64,000 nucleotides of DNA, from the NCBI GenBank assembly GCA_009668015.1, contig WJYB01000003.1, forward strand, positions 248,001 through 312,000, written 5' to 3'. A model generated the notes under the pieces. It was not told the DNA's origin and ran no database searches. It saw nothing but the letters and a program-made list of their open reading frames with translations. The translations under genes were made by a program, and so were the position numbers. Positions 47,758 through 55,876 of this stretch are shown one piece after another (the first letter of the stretch is position 1; each line of letters starts with the position of its first letter). This DNA comes from Enterobacteriaceae bacterium RIT714. GTDB lineage: Bacteria > Pseudomonadota > Gammaproteobacteria > Enterobacterales > Enterobacteriaceae.

Positions 47758-48431
47758 GACTCCAGGCTCCTTTGCGTTAAACCTTGCAGGATCAGGTCGA
47801 GGTGACAGGTGATCACCTGACCGATCTGCGCAGCTTTATCCTCATCGAATTGTGTCCAGCCCGTGCGTAACAGAATGGTCTCCCGGCCCAGGCGAAAAGC
47901 GAGCACTTCGCCGAGCAGCGCATGGGTATGCAAAATGGTTTGTGTGTCGTTGGCATCGCGTCCGGTATAGGCCGCGATCAGCTGCGTCAGATGGGTGTGC
48001 ATCGGCGCGATCACCTGATCGTGAACCCGCTGATAGGCGGCGGTGGGAGAGAGCTGCTCGCGCGAGATAAACTTACTGAGATTCAGCGTATCGTCGTGGG
48101 TGAGCAGGGCAATCATATTGTTGCAGGCGCTCAGAATCAGCGCGCGGATGGCGGCGCGATCCGGCGTCGGTTCGTTAAGCAGCGCGGTGGCGGCGGCAAC
48201 CTGCTGCTGAAAACGGCTGCCAATGAAATCGGCGATCCACTGGGCGCAGGCGAGGTATAAATCCTCCTTCGAACCAAAGTAGTAGGTGATGGCAGCGATG
48301 TTTTGCCCGGCCTGGGCGGCGATATCACGCGTGGTGGCGTGCAGCCCGTACTCGCCAAACTGGGCCAGCGCGGCGGCAATCAGCTGGCTTTTCGCCTGTT
48401 CACCTTTGGTGGTTGTCGGAGTTGGATTCAT
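47754..48431 (-). CDS. cecR: TetR-family regulator CecR
   Basis: CecR (YbiH) is a TetR repressor that in E. coli controls its own ybhGFSR operon and the divergent rhlE, affecting sensitivity to cefoperazone and chloramphenicol. The 225-residue protein has an N-terminal helix-turn-helix (about 15-60, [35 protein letters not shown]) and an effector-binding C-terminal domain. It is the first gene of the operon and overlaps ybhG by 4 bp. A 20-bp palindrome starts 15 bp upstream of its start codon. Confidence 0.95.
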   Translation of the reverse strand: MNPTPTTTKGEQAKSQLIAAALAQFGEYGLHATTRDIAAQAGQNIAAITYYFGSKEDLYLACAQWIADFIGSRFQQQVAAATALLNEPTPDRAAIRALILSACNNMIALLTHDDTLNLSKFISREQLSPTAAYQRVHDQVIAPMHTHLTQLIAAYTGRDANDTQTILHTHALLGEVLAFRLGRETILLRTGWTQFDEDKAAQIGQVITCHLDLILQGLTQRSLES

Positions 48432-48445
48432 AGCGTCATTAAGAA

Positions 48446-48465
48446 TTAATCAATCGATTGATTAA
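48446..48465. promoter_or_regulatory. CecR operator
   Basis: TTAATCAATCGATTGATTAA is a perfect 20-bp palindrome in the cecR/rhlE divergent region, ideal for a TetR-family dimer. The remaining ~200 bp to rhlE contain no gene; a likely rhlE promoter includes CTGCTACACT near 48560. Confidence 0.85.
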
Positions 48466-48663
48466 GACTATGTATAATTTTTCGCCGTGTCCAGTCGGGT
48501 GGCGAAATATTTTGTCGTTGAATCCCACAGGGATATTTTATGCGCCGTGTCACAAAATCTGCTACACTCCGCTGCTTCGTGACATTGTGGTTTTTGTCCC
48601 TCTCTATTCGTCTTATCTCCCTGAAAACTACACCTGTGACGGTCGGGGCGGTTCGGAGTTTTT

Positions 48664-50058
48664 ATGTCTTTTGATACCCTTGGCCTGAACCCGGAAATTC
48701 TGCGCGCTGTTGCAGAACAGGGCTACCTTGAGCCAACCCCTATTCAGCAGCAGGCGATCCCTGCGGTGCTGGAAGGCCGCGATCTGATGGCCAGTGCCCA
48801 GACCGGTACCGGTAAAACGGCGGGCTTCACCCTGCCATTATTGCAGCGTCTGGTTCAGAAAGAGCCTCATGCGAAGGGTCGCCGTCCGGTACGTGCGCTG
48901 ATCCTGACCCCAACCCGTGAACTGGCGGCGCAGATCGGCGAGAACGTGCGTGAGTACAGCCGCTATCTCGATATCCGTTCGCTGGTGGTATTTGGCGGCG
49001 TGAGCATCAACCCACAGATGATGAAACTGCGCAGCGGTGTTGACGTATTAGTCGCCACGCCGGGCCGTTTACTCGATCTGGAACATCAGAATGCCGTTAA
49101 ACTGGATCAGGTTGAAATCCTGGTGCTGGACGAAGCTGACCGCATGCTGGACATGGGTTTTATCCACGATATTCGCCGCGTACTGGCTAAACTGCCTGCG
49201 CGTCGTCAGAACCTGCTGTTCTCCGCGACCTTCTCCGACGAGATCAAAGGGCTGGCGGAAAAACTGCTGCGTAACCCGCTGGAAATCGAAGTGGCGCGTC
49301 GTAACACCGCCTCTGAACAGGTGACCCAGCACGTTCACTTCGTTGACAAGAAGCGTAAGCGGGAACTGCTGTCGCAGATGATCGGTGAAGGCAACTGGCA
49401 GCAGGTGCTGGTCTTCACCCGCACCAAGCACGGGGCTAACCACCTGGCTGAACAGCTGAATAAAGATGGGATTCGCAGTGCGGCGATCCACGGTAACAAG
49501 AGTCAGGGTGCGCGTACGCGTGCGCTGGCTGATTTCAAATCCGGCGATATTCGCGTGCTGGTGGCAACCGATATTGCGGCCCGTGGCCTGGATATTGAAG
49601 AGCTGCCGCACGTCGTGAACTATGAGCTGCCGAACGTGCCGGAAGATTACGTTCACCGTATTGGCCGTACTGGCCGTGCAGCGGCAACCGGTGAAGCACT
49701 CTCACTGGTGTGCGTCGACGAACATAAACTGCTGCATGACATTGAACGTCTGCTGAAAAAAGAGATCCCTCGCATCGCCCTTGAAGGCTATGAAGTGGAT
49801 TCCTCAATTAAAGCAGAGCCGATTCAGAACGGCCGTCAGCAGCGTGGCGGCGGCGGTGGTCGCGGTCAGGGCGCTGGCGGACGCAGCCAGCAGCCGCGTC
49901 GTGCAGAAGGTGGCGCGCCAAAAGCGGCAGGCAAACCGCCGCGCCGTACGGGTGACGCGAAACCCGCCGGGGAAAACCCGTGGCGCAGCGGGGAAGCAAA
50001 ACCCGCAGGTGAAGGCCAACGCCGACGCCGCCCGCGTAAACCTGCCTCCGCGCAGTAA
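48664..50058 (+). CDS. rhlE: DEAD-box RNA helicase RhlE
   Basis: RhlE is an ATP-dependent RNA helicase that takes part in ribosome assembly. The 464-residue protein has Q motif TPIQQQAIP near 27, Walker A AQTGTGKT near 46, DEAD in [14 protein letters not shown] near 155, SAT near 188, and HRIGRTGRA near 332. The tail after about 390 is Gly, Arg, Lys and Pro rich, with a GAKPAG-like repeat ([23 protein letters not shown]), and probably binds RNA. It is slightly longer than E. coli RhlE because of this tail. Confidence 0.95.
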   Translation: MSFDTLGLNPEILRAVAEQGYLEPTPIQQQAIPAVLEGRDLMASAQTGTGKTAGFTLPLLQRLVQKEPHAKGRRPVRALILTPTRELAAQIGENVREYSRYLDIRSLVVFGGVSINPQMMKLRSGVDVLVATPGRLLDLEHQNAVKLDQVEILVLDEADRMLDMGFIHDIRRVLAKLPARRQNLLFSATFSDEIKGLAEKLLRNPLEIEVARRNTASEQVTQHVHFVDKKRKRELLSQMIGEGNWQQVLVFTRTKHGANHLAEQLNKDGIRSAAIHGNKSQGARTRALADFKSGDIRVLVATDIAARGLDIEELPHVVNYELPNVPEDYVHRIGRTGRAAATGEALSLVCVDEHKLLHDIERLLKKEIPRIALEGYEVDSSIKAEPIQNGRQQRGGGGGRGQGAGGRSQQPRRAEGGAPKAAGKPPRRTGDAKPAGENPWRSGEAKPAGEGQRRRRPRKPASAQ

Positions 50059-50063
50059 TCTGG

Positions 50064-50095
50064 AAGCCCGGCTCTAACGCCGGGCTTTTCTTTTT
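50064..50095 (+). terminator. intrinsic terminator of rhlE
   Basis: A 9-bp stem AAGCCCGGC/GCCGGGCTT (50064-50072, 50079-50087) with a 6-nt loop is followed by TTCTTTTT, 6 bp after the rhlE stop. Confidence 0.88.
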
Positions 50096-50121
50096 GCGAC
50101 AACCCCGCGAACGTGCCACAA

Positions 50122-50141
50122 TAGTGGCTGTTTATACAGTA
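50122..50141 (+). promoter_or_regulatory. LexA box of dinG
   Basis: TAGTGGCTGTTTATACAGTA differs from the E. coli dinG SOS box (TATTGGCTGTTTATACAGTA) by one base; the left half is degenerate (GTG) and the right half is perfect (CAGTA). It lies 15 bp before the dinG start. Confidence 0.82.
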
Positions 50142-50155
50142 CTTCAGGTCTCCCG

Positions 50156-52333
50156 ATGGCTTTAACCGCTGCGCTCAAAGCGCAAATTGCCGCCTGGTAT
50201 AAGGCGCTGCAACAGCAGATCCCCGACTTTATTCCCCGAGCCCCGCAGCGGCAGATGATTGCCGATGTGGCGAAGACGCTCGCCGGGGACGACGGGCGGC
50301 ATCTGGCGATTGAAGCCCCGACCGGAGTCGGTAAGACCCTCTCCTATTTGATTCCCGGGATCGCCATTGCCCGTGAAGAGCAAAAAACACTGGTCATCAG
50401 CACCGCCAACGTGGCGCTTCAGGATCAGATCTACAGCAAAGACCTGCCGCTGCTGCGCAAAATTATTCCTGAACTGCGGTTTACCGCCGCCTTTGGCCGC
50501 GGGCGCTACGTGTGTCCGCGCAATCTGGCGGGGCTGGCCAGTACTGAAGCCACCCAGCAGGATCTGCTGGCGTTTCTGGATGATGATTTAACCCCCAACA
50601 ACAAGGCCGAGCAGGAGCTGTGCGCGAAGCTGAAGATCGATCTCGACGGCTATAAATGGGATGGTCTGCGCGATCACACCGATAAGGCGATTAGCGACGA
50701 CTTGTGGCGACGGCTGAGCACCGATAAGGCCAGCTGTCTGAATCGCAACTGCCATTACTATCGCGAATGTCCGTTCTTTGTTGCGCGTCGTGAAATCCAG
50801 GAGGCGGAAGTGGTGGTCGCCAATCACGCGCTGGTGATGGCGGCGCTGGAGAGCGAATCGGTTCTACCCGATCCGAAAAATCTGCTGCTGGTTCTCGATG
50901 AAGGACACCATCTTCCCGACGTCGCCCGCGATGCGCTGGAGATGAGTGCCGAGATCACCGCGCCGTGGTTTCGTCTGCAGCTCGATCTGTTCTGCAAGCT
51001 CATCGCGACCTGCATGGAGCAGTTCCGCCCCAAAACCACGCCCCCGCTGGCGGTGCCAGAGCGGCTGAGTGAACACTGTGAAGAGGTTTATTCACTTATT
51101 GCTTCACTGAATAACATTCTCGATCTCTACATGCCCGCAACCCAGGAAGCCGAACACCGTTTTGCGATGGGTGAGCTGCCCGATGAGATCATGGAGATCT
51201 GCAAACAGCTGGCGAAGCATCTGGAAAAGCTGCGCGGGCTGGCGGAGATGTTCCTCAACGATCTCAGTGAAAAAACCGGGACGCATGACGTAGTGCGCGT
51301 GCATCGGGTGCTGTTGCAGATGAATCGCGCATTAAGCATGTTTGAAAGTCAAAGCAAGCTGTGGCGGCTGGCGTCGATGGCCCAGGCTTCCGGCGCACCC
51401 GTGACCAAATGGGCAACGCGGGAAGCGAAAGACGGACAGATCCACCTGTACTTCCATTGCGTTGGGATCCGCGTCAGCGATCAGCTGGAAAAACTGATCT
51501 GGCGAAGCGTCCCGCATGTGGTGGTCACCTCCGCGACGCTGCGCTCTCTGAATAGTTTTTCGCGGTTGCAGGAGATGAGCGGGTTAAAAGAAAAAGCGGG
51601 CGATCGTTTTGTCTCGCTCGATTCGCCGTTTAACCACTGTGAGCAGGGGAAACTGGTGATCCCCAAAATGCAGCATGAACCGCTGATGGAACACGAAGAG
51701 CAGCACATTGCCGAGATGGCGGCCTATTTTCGCGAGCAGGTCGAGAGCAAAAAATATCCGGGGATGCTGGTGTTGTTTGCCAGTAATCGGGCGATGCAGC
51801 TGTTTTTAACCTATGTGACCGATCTGCGTTTATTGCTGTTGGTGCAGGGCGATCAACCGCGTTACCGGCTGGTGGAAACGCACCGAAAACGCATTGATAA
51901 CGGTGAGCGCAGCGTGCTGATCGGCTTGCAGTCTTTTGCTGAAGGTCTCGATCTGAAGGGCGACTACCTGACGCAGGTGCATATCCATAAAATCGCGTTC
52001 CCGCCGATTGATAGCCCGGTGGTGATCACCGAGGGCGAGTGGCTGAAGAGTCTCAACCGCTATCCGTTCGAGGTGCAAAGCCTGCCTGCGGCGTCGTTTA
52101 ATCTGATTCAGCAGGTGGGGCGACTGATTCGTAGTCACGGCTGCTGGGGCGAAATCGTGATTTATGACCGACGACTGCTCACCAAAAACTACGGTCAGCG
52201 CTTGCTGAACGCTTTGCCGGTCTTTCCTATTGAGCAGCCTGATGTGCCGGAAGTGAAAAAAAGGCCAACGACTGTGGTGGCGGCGCGGAAAAAAGCACCG
52301 GGTGCGAGACGACGGAGTTCCGGTAGAAAATAA
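50156..52333 (+). CDS. dinG: ATP-dependent DNA helicase DinG
   Basis: DinG is a 5'-3' superfamily 2 (XPD-like) helicase that unwinds R-loops, D-loops and G-quadruplexes. The 725-residue protein has Walker A APTGVGKTLSY near 54, the four [4Fe-4S] cysteines in GRYVCPR (near 120) and SCLNRNCHYYRECPFF (near 194-205), the DEAH-type box LVLDEGHHLPD near 248, and motif VI QQVGRLIRSHG near 650. It is SOS-regulated through the upstream LexA box. ybiB follows after 66 bp without a terminator, suggesting an operon. Confidence 0.95.
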   Translation: MALTAALKAQIAAWYKALQQQIPDFIPRAPQRQMIADVAKTLAGDDGRHLAIEAPTGVGKTLSYLIPGIAIAREEQKTLVISTANVALQDQIYSKDLPLLRKIIPELRFTAAFGRGRYVCPRNLAGLASTEATQQDLLAFLDDDLTPNNKAEQELCAKLKIDLDGYKWDGLRDHTDKAISDDLWRRLSTDKASCLNRNCHYYRECPFFVARREIQEAEVVVANHALVMAALESESVLPDPKNLLLVLDEGHHLPDVARDALEMSAEITAPWFRLQLDLFCKLIATCMEQFRPKTTPPLAVPERLSEHCEEVYSLIASLNNILDLYMPATQEAEHRFAMGELPDEIMEICKQLAKHLEKLRGLAEMFLNDLSEKTGTHDVVRVHRVLLQMNRALSMFESQSKLWRLASMAQASGAPVTKWATREAKDGQIHLYFHCVGIRVSDQLEKLIWRSVPHVVVTSATLRSLNSFSRLQEMSGLKEKAGDRFVSLDSPFNHCEQGKLVIPKMQHEPLMEHEEQHIAEMAAYFREQVESKKYPGMLVLFASNRAMQLFLTYVTDLRLLLLVQGDQPRYRLVETHRKRIDNGERSVLIGLQSFAEGLDLKGDYLTQVHIHKIAFPPIDSPVVITEGEWLKSLNRYPFEVQSLPAASFNLIQQVGRLIRSHGCWGEIVIYDRRLLTKNYGQRLLNALPVFPIEQPDVPEVKKRPTTVVAARKKAPGARRRSSGRK

Positions 52334-52399
52334 GCAACACTATCGTTGATGGCTTTTTCAGGGCTATAGTGTGTCAATGAAGTTGCCAGGAGAAATGTC

Positions 52400-53365
52400 G
52401 TGGATTATCGCAAAATTATCAAAGAGGTAGGACGCGGGAAAAACCATGCCCGCGATCTGGACCAGCAAACAGCCCGTGCCCTCTACACCCGTATGCTGAA
52501 TGGCGAAGTGCCGGAGCTGGAGCTGGGGGGCATATTGATTGCGCTGCGTATCAAAGGGGAGGGTGAAGCCGAGATGCGCGGGTTTTATGAGGCGATGCAA
52601 GCGCAGACCCTACGCCTGACCCCTCCGGTCGGTAAACCGATGCCGATTGTGATCCCAAGCTACAACGGTGCGCGCAAGCAGGCGAACCTGACACCGCTGC
52701 TGGCTGTTCTGCTGCACAAACTCGGTTTTCCGGTTGTGGTGCATGGCGTCAGCGCCGATCCCACCCGCGTACTGACAGAAACCATTTTTGAACTAATGGG
52801 GATTGAACCCACTCTTCACGCCGGGCAGGCGCAGGCCAAACTTGACGGACACCAGCCGGTATACATTCCGGTTCGAGCGCTTTGCCCGCCGCTTGAAGCG
52901 CAGTTGGATCACCGCTGGCGGATGGGAGTGCGTAACAGCGCGCACACGCTGGCGAAGCTCGCCACGCCGTTCGCGGAGGATGCCGCGCTGCGTTTGTCCA
53001 GCGTGTCACATCCCGAATATGTCACGCGAGTGGCGGAATTTTTCGCTGATATTGGCGGACGAGGATTGCTGATGCACGGCACGGAAGGCGAAGCGTATGC
53101 CAATCCGCAACGTTGTCCGCAGATGACACTGATCGACCCTGTCGGGACGCGCGTCGTGCTGGAGCGCGGTGAAGAGAGTCAGGGGGCGGTGCTGCTGCCT
53201 GCGGCAAAAGATCCGGAAACCACCGCGCGCTGGACAGAGCGCTGTCTCGCCGGAAGTGAGCCGGTGCCACATTCGCTTAAACTCCAGATGGCCTGCTGCC
53301 TGCTGGCAACGGGAGAAGTGGAATCAGTGGACGCCGGGCTGGCTCGCGTTGAGCAGAGTTTTTAG
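52400..53365 (+). CDS. ybiB: YbiB, TrpD2-like nucleic-acid-binding protein
   Basis: YbiB has the anthranilate phosphoribosyltransferase (glycosyltransferase family 3) fold, but E. coli YbiB binds nucleic acid and is part of the LexA regulon with dinG. The 321-residue protein shows the phosphoribosyltransferase-like PSYNGARKQANLTPLLAVLLHKLGFPVVVHG near 85 and GVRNSAHTLAKL near 175. The start is GTG at 52400 with CAGGAGA upstream; an ATG at 52395 is out of frame. Its stop codon lies in front of the terminator of the convergent ybiJ. Confidence 0.92.
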   Translation: MDYRKIIKEVGRGKNHARDLDQQTARALYTRMLNGEVPELELGGILIALRIKGEGEAEMRGFYEAMQAQTLRLTPPVGKPMPIVIPSYNGARKQANLTPLLAVLLHKLGFPVVVHGVSADPTRVLTETIFELMGIEPTLHAGQAQAKLDGHQPVYIPVRALCPPLEAQLDHRWRMGVRNSAHTLAKLATPFAEDAALRLSSVSHPEYVTRVAEFFADIGGRGLLMHGTEGEAYANPQRCPQMTLIDPVGTRVVLERGEESQGAVLLPAAKDPETTARWTERCLAGSEPVPHSLKLQMACCLLATGEVESVDAGLARVEQSF

Positions 53366-53366
53366 C

Positions 53367-53395
53367 AAAAAAAAGCCCGTCCAGACTGGACGGGC
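53367..53395 (-). terminator. intrinsic terminator of ybiJ
   Basis: GCCCGTCC/GGACGGGC (53375-53382, 53388-53395) with a 5-nt loop is followed on the minus strand by T8. It begins right after the ybiB stop and may also hinder ybiB read-through. Confidence 0.85.
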
Positions 53396-53480
53396 AAACA
53401 AAGGGTAACAACAACAGGGTCAATGAGGGGTGGAGCAACTCGCCAGAGGGATAGCGAGCGTAGTGCATAAATCCGTTGGG

Positions 53481-53741
53481 TTATTTATAGATAACCGCAG
53501 TACCGCTAAGTTTGTTGTTGGTGTTAGCAGAAGTGATGGTATAACCACTTGCGCCAGCAGCAGAGGCTTTCTCAGCCAGTTTCGCTTCCAGACCATCCAG
53601 CGTGGTCGCGCCTTCAGCACTCACCACACCCATTTTATTCATACCCTGAGCCTGGGAAGTCGTGATTGACTGAGCAGCGAACGCGCCAAAAGACAGAGCA
53701 GAAAGGGCTACAGCGGCAACAGCATATTTGATGGTTTTCAT
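53481..53741 (-). CDS. ybiJ: YbiJ, DUF1471 periplasmic protein
   Basis: YbiJ is a small YdgH/BhsA/McbA-family (DUF1471) secreted protein, a family linked to stress, biofilm and envelope responses. The 86 residues match E. coli YbiJ in length; residues 1-22 (ending FGAFA) form a Sec signal peptide and the mature part ends in the family motif KLSGTAVIYK. The start MKTIKYAVA at 53741 follows GAGAGAT; an open frame further upstream is not conserved. A GTGATA-AG-TATCAC dyad lies 50 bp upstream at 53791-53804. Confidence 0.93.
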   Translation of the reverse strand: MKTIKYAVAAVALSALSFGAFAAQSITTSQAQGMNKMGVVSAEGATTLDGLEAKLAEKASAAGASGYTITSANTNNKLSGTAVIYK

Positions 53742-54026
53742 AGTTAATCTCTCGCAGGTTATTCTGTTAAGGGGACGATGTTCCGTCGATGTGATAAGTA
53801 TCACGTTTTTTTGCGAAAGATAAAATCGAAGAGAATTGACAGCGTTGCTCAAAAAAATTGAATGACAAATAACTTATTGAATATTAATAAATTCAAAGCG
53901 ACGATTGACACTTCTTGCCGTTGCGCTTTACACAGTCGTCACGCAGCGCACTTTTTGCGACGCGGTTATTAAAAAACCGTGAGCGTAAAGGTAACTGCTT
54001 GCGGCTTCGTTTTGGGTAAAGAAGAG
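53742..54026. promoter_or_regulatory. ybiI-ybiJ intergenic region
   Basis: This 285-bp gap is AT-rich. It contains the ybiJ 5' region with a GTGATA-AG-TATCAC dyad (53791-53804) that could be a regulator site. I see no gene or clear terminator for ybiI in it. Confidence 0.45.
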
Positions 54027-54293
54027 TCAGCGTAACTGGCTATCTTTCGATCCTCTGCGATTATATCCCGAGTTAACGCTATTTTTTGAATCTTTATTCT
54101 GCTGACAGGCGATGCACAGCCGCACGCCAGGCACCGCTTTACGCCGGGCCTCGGGGATCGGTTCGCCACACTCTTCGCACTCGTGCAGACTCTCGCCGTG
54201 CGTTAACTCTCCGCGAACTCGTGCTACCGCATCTTCAATCGTACTGTTGATCTGTTCATTGACGGCGTCATCATTCGCCCAACCGGATGCCAT
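54027..54293 (-). CDS. ybiI: YbiI, DksA/TraR-type C4 zinc finger protein
   Basis: YbiI is a short DksA/TraR-family protein; homologues such as TraR bind RNA polymerase through its secondary channel, but YbiI itself is uncharacterised. The 88-residue protein has the four-cysteine finger CEECGEPIPEARRKAVPGVRLCIACQ at about 38-63 and an N-terminal acidic helix (DDAVNEQINSTIEDAVARVRGE). The length equals that of E. coli. The start MASGWANDDAV at 54293 is conserved. K-12 has ybiX and fiu beyond this gene; here mcbA follows directly. Confidence 0.92.
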   Translation of the reverse strand: MASGWANDDAVNEQINSTIEDAVARVRGELTHGESLHECEECGEPIPEARRKAVPGVRLCIACQQNKDSKNSVNSGYNRRGSKDSQLR

Positions 54294-54374
54294 AGGTGAC
54301 TCCTGACTGAAAGTGAATCTCATCTTATGAATATGGGGTCAAAAAACGTACAGTCAAGGAAGGGCGCGGAACAA

Positions 54375-54397
54375 CTGCATCTGTTGGGCAGATGCAG
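54375..54397 (-). terminator. probable terminator of mcbA
   Basis: CTGCATCTG/CAGATGCAG (54375-54383, 54389-54397) is a perfect 9-bp stem with a 5-nt loop. On the minus strand only TTGTTCC follows, so termination may be partial. Confidence 0.55.
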
Positions 54398-54411
54398 CGC
54401 GTTTTGCGGGG

Positions 54412-54678
54412 TTATTTATAGATGGTGGCCGTGCCAAACATATGGTTGTCGCCGCTTGCTGATTCGACGACAAACCCTTTTGCACCTTGTTCACGGGCTT
54501 TTTCTGCCAGCTTGTGTTGCAGATCGTCAAGGTTTGATGCGCCCGTCGCAGAGACCGTCCCCGCAGGGCGAAGCTGGCTGGTATCGCTTTGGGTCACCAG
54601 AGACTGAACGGCCCAGGCGGGAAGTGATGCGGTGGCAAGAGCGCCAGCGACCACGATAAGTGTCAGGTATTTTTTCAT
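54412..54678 (-). CDS. mcbA: McbA, DUF1471 periplasmic protein
   Basis: McbA (YbiM) is a DUF1471 protein which in E. coli is induced by McbR loss and affects colanic acid mucoidy. The 88-residue protein has a signal peptide (about 1-22, ending PAWA) and the family motif GTVSATGASNLDDLQHKLAEKAREQGAKGFVVES, ending MFGTATIYK. The start MKKYLTLIV at 54678 follows AGGATGTG; a GTG at 54684 is a less likely start. It is a paralogue of ybiJ less than 1 kb away. Confidence 0.9.
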   Translation of the reverse strand: MKKYLTLIVVAGALATASLPAWAVQSLVTQSDTSQLRPAGTVSATGASNLDDLQHKLAEKAREQGAKGFVVESASGDNHMFGTATIYK

Positions 54679-54919
54679 AATCACATCCTCTGAATGACAA
54701 TGGGTGATTCAGATTAAGTTTAGAAGCATACGCAGTGTGATTTAGCGCAAAAATTTGATGGTGATCTGTGTGTTTTTTGAACAATATTTATTGACAAATT
54801 ATTGACATATCATAGACATACAGGTTGATGATTTTTAGTGAGTTATTGCGTTGAGAAGAGAGTTATTTACCGTTGCGTCCTCAGAGGGTATCTTACGCCG
54901 CTGTTAAAAGGAGAATGCC

Positions 54920-55837
54920 ATGACTGCCCAAAAGCCGGGATTACACCCGCGTAACCGCCACCGCAGCCGCTACGACATGAATGCCCTGTGTCAAAGCTAT
55001 CCCCCACTGCAGGACTTTATCGTTCAGACGCCTGCGGGTGAACCTTCGGTGAATTTTGCCGATCCGCTGGCGGTAAAAGCGCTTAATAAGGCGCTGTTGG
55101 CCCATTTTTATGGTGTTACGCACTGGGATATTCCGGAAGGTTTTCTCTGCCCACCCGTCCCGGGCCGCGCGGATTATGTCCATCATCTTGCTGATTTACT
55201 TGCGGATGACCGTAACGGCGAAGTCCCTGAACAGGCAACGGTGCTGGATATCGGGACTGGCGCAAATCTCATTTACCCGCTGATTGGCGTGGCGGAATAC
55301 GGCTGGCGTTTTACCGGGAGTGAAATTGGCCAGCAGGCGTTTGCCAGCGCTCAGGCGATTATCAACGGCAATGAGGGCTTGACCCGCTCGATTCGTTTAC
55401 GTCGACAGAAAGAGGCGTCCGCTATCTTTACCGGCGTGATTCACAAGAACGAGAATTACGACGCAACCATGTGTAATCCGCCGTTCCATGATTCCGCCGA
55501 GGCCGCCCGTGCCGGTAGCGAGCGTAAGCGTCGTAATCTTGGCCAGGCAGAAAACGCCGCGCTGAACTTTGGCGGTCAGCAGCACGAACTGTGGTGCGAA
55601 GGTGGCGAAGTGGCATTCATCGAGAAAATGATTGCCGAGAGCCAGCAGTTTGGCCGCCAGGTGAAATGGTTCACCACGCTGGTTTCCCGCGGCGATAACC
55701 TGCCGCCTCTGTATCGTGCGCTGACACAGGCAGGCGCGGTCAAGGTGGTGAAAAAAGAGATGGCTCAGGGCCAAAAGCAGAGCCGCTTTATTGCGTGGTC
55801 ATTTATGGACGATGCCAAACGCCGTCGCCCGTTCTGA
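54920..55837 (+). CDS. rlmF: 23S rRNA (adenine1618-N6)-methyltransferase RlmF
   Basis: RlmF (YbiN) methylates A1618 of 23S rRNA. The 305-residue protein has a SAM motif [17 protein letters not shown] near 110 and the N6-adenine catalytic motif NPPFHDS near 185, followed by the family-typical [25 protein letters not shown] provides a strong ribosome site. The preceding 241-bp gap from mcbA holds divergent promoters but no gene. The basic N-terminus [15 protein letters not shown] probably contacts RNA. Confidence 0.95.
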   Translation: MTAQKPGLHPRNRHRSRYDMNALCQSYPPLQDFIVQTPAGEPSVNFADPLAVKALNKALLAHFYGVTHWDIPEGFLCPPVPGRADYVHHLADLLADDRNGEVPEQATVLDIGTGANLIYPLIGVAEYGWRFTGSEIGQQAFASAQAIINGNEGLTRSIRLRRQKEASAIFTGVIHKNENYDATMCNPPFHDSAEAARAGSERKRRNLGQAENAALNFGGQQHELWCEGGEVAFIEKMIAESQQFGRQVKWFTTLVSRGDNLPPLYRALTQAGAVKVVKKEMAQGQKQSRFIAWSFMDDAKRRRPF

Positions 55838-55844
55838 TGCCTTT

Positions 55845-55876
55845 TGCCCGGTAGCGCGGTGCTGACCGGGCCTACA
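55845..55876. repeat. REP-like hairpin after rlmF
   Basis: TGCCCGGTAGCGCGGTGCTGACCGGGCCTACA has the form of enterobacterial REP elements: a GCCCGGT/ACCGGGC stem with an imperfect centre and a trailing CCTAC. It overlaps the last codon of the convergent ybiO and may act as 3'-end stabiliser or terminator for both genes. Confidence 0.75.
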
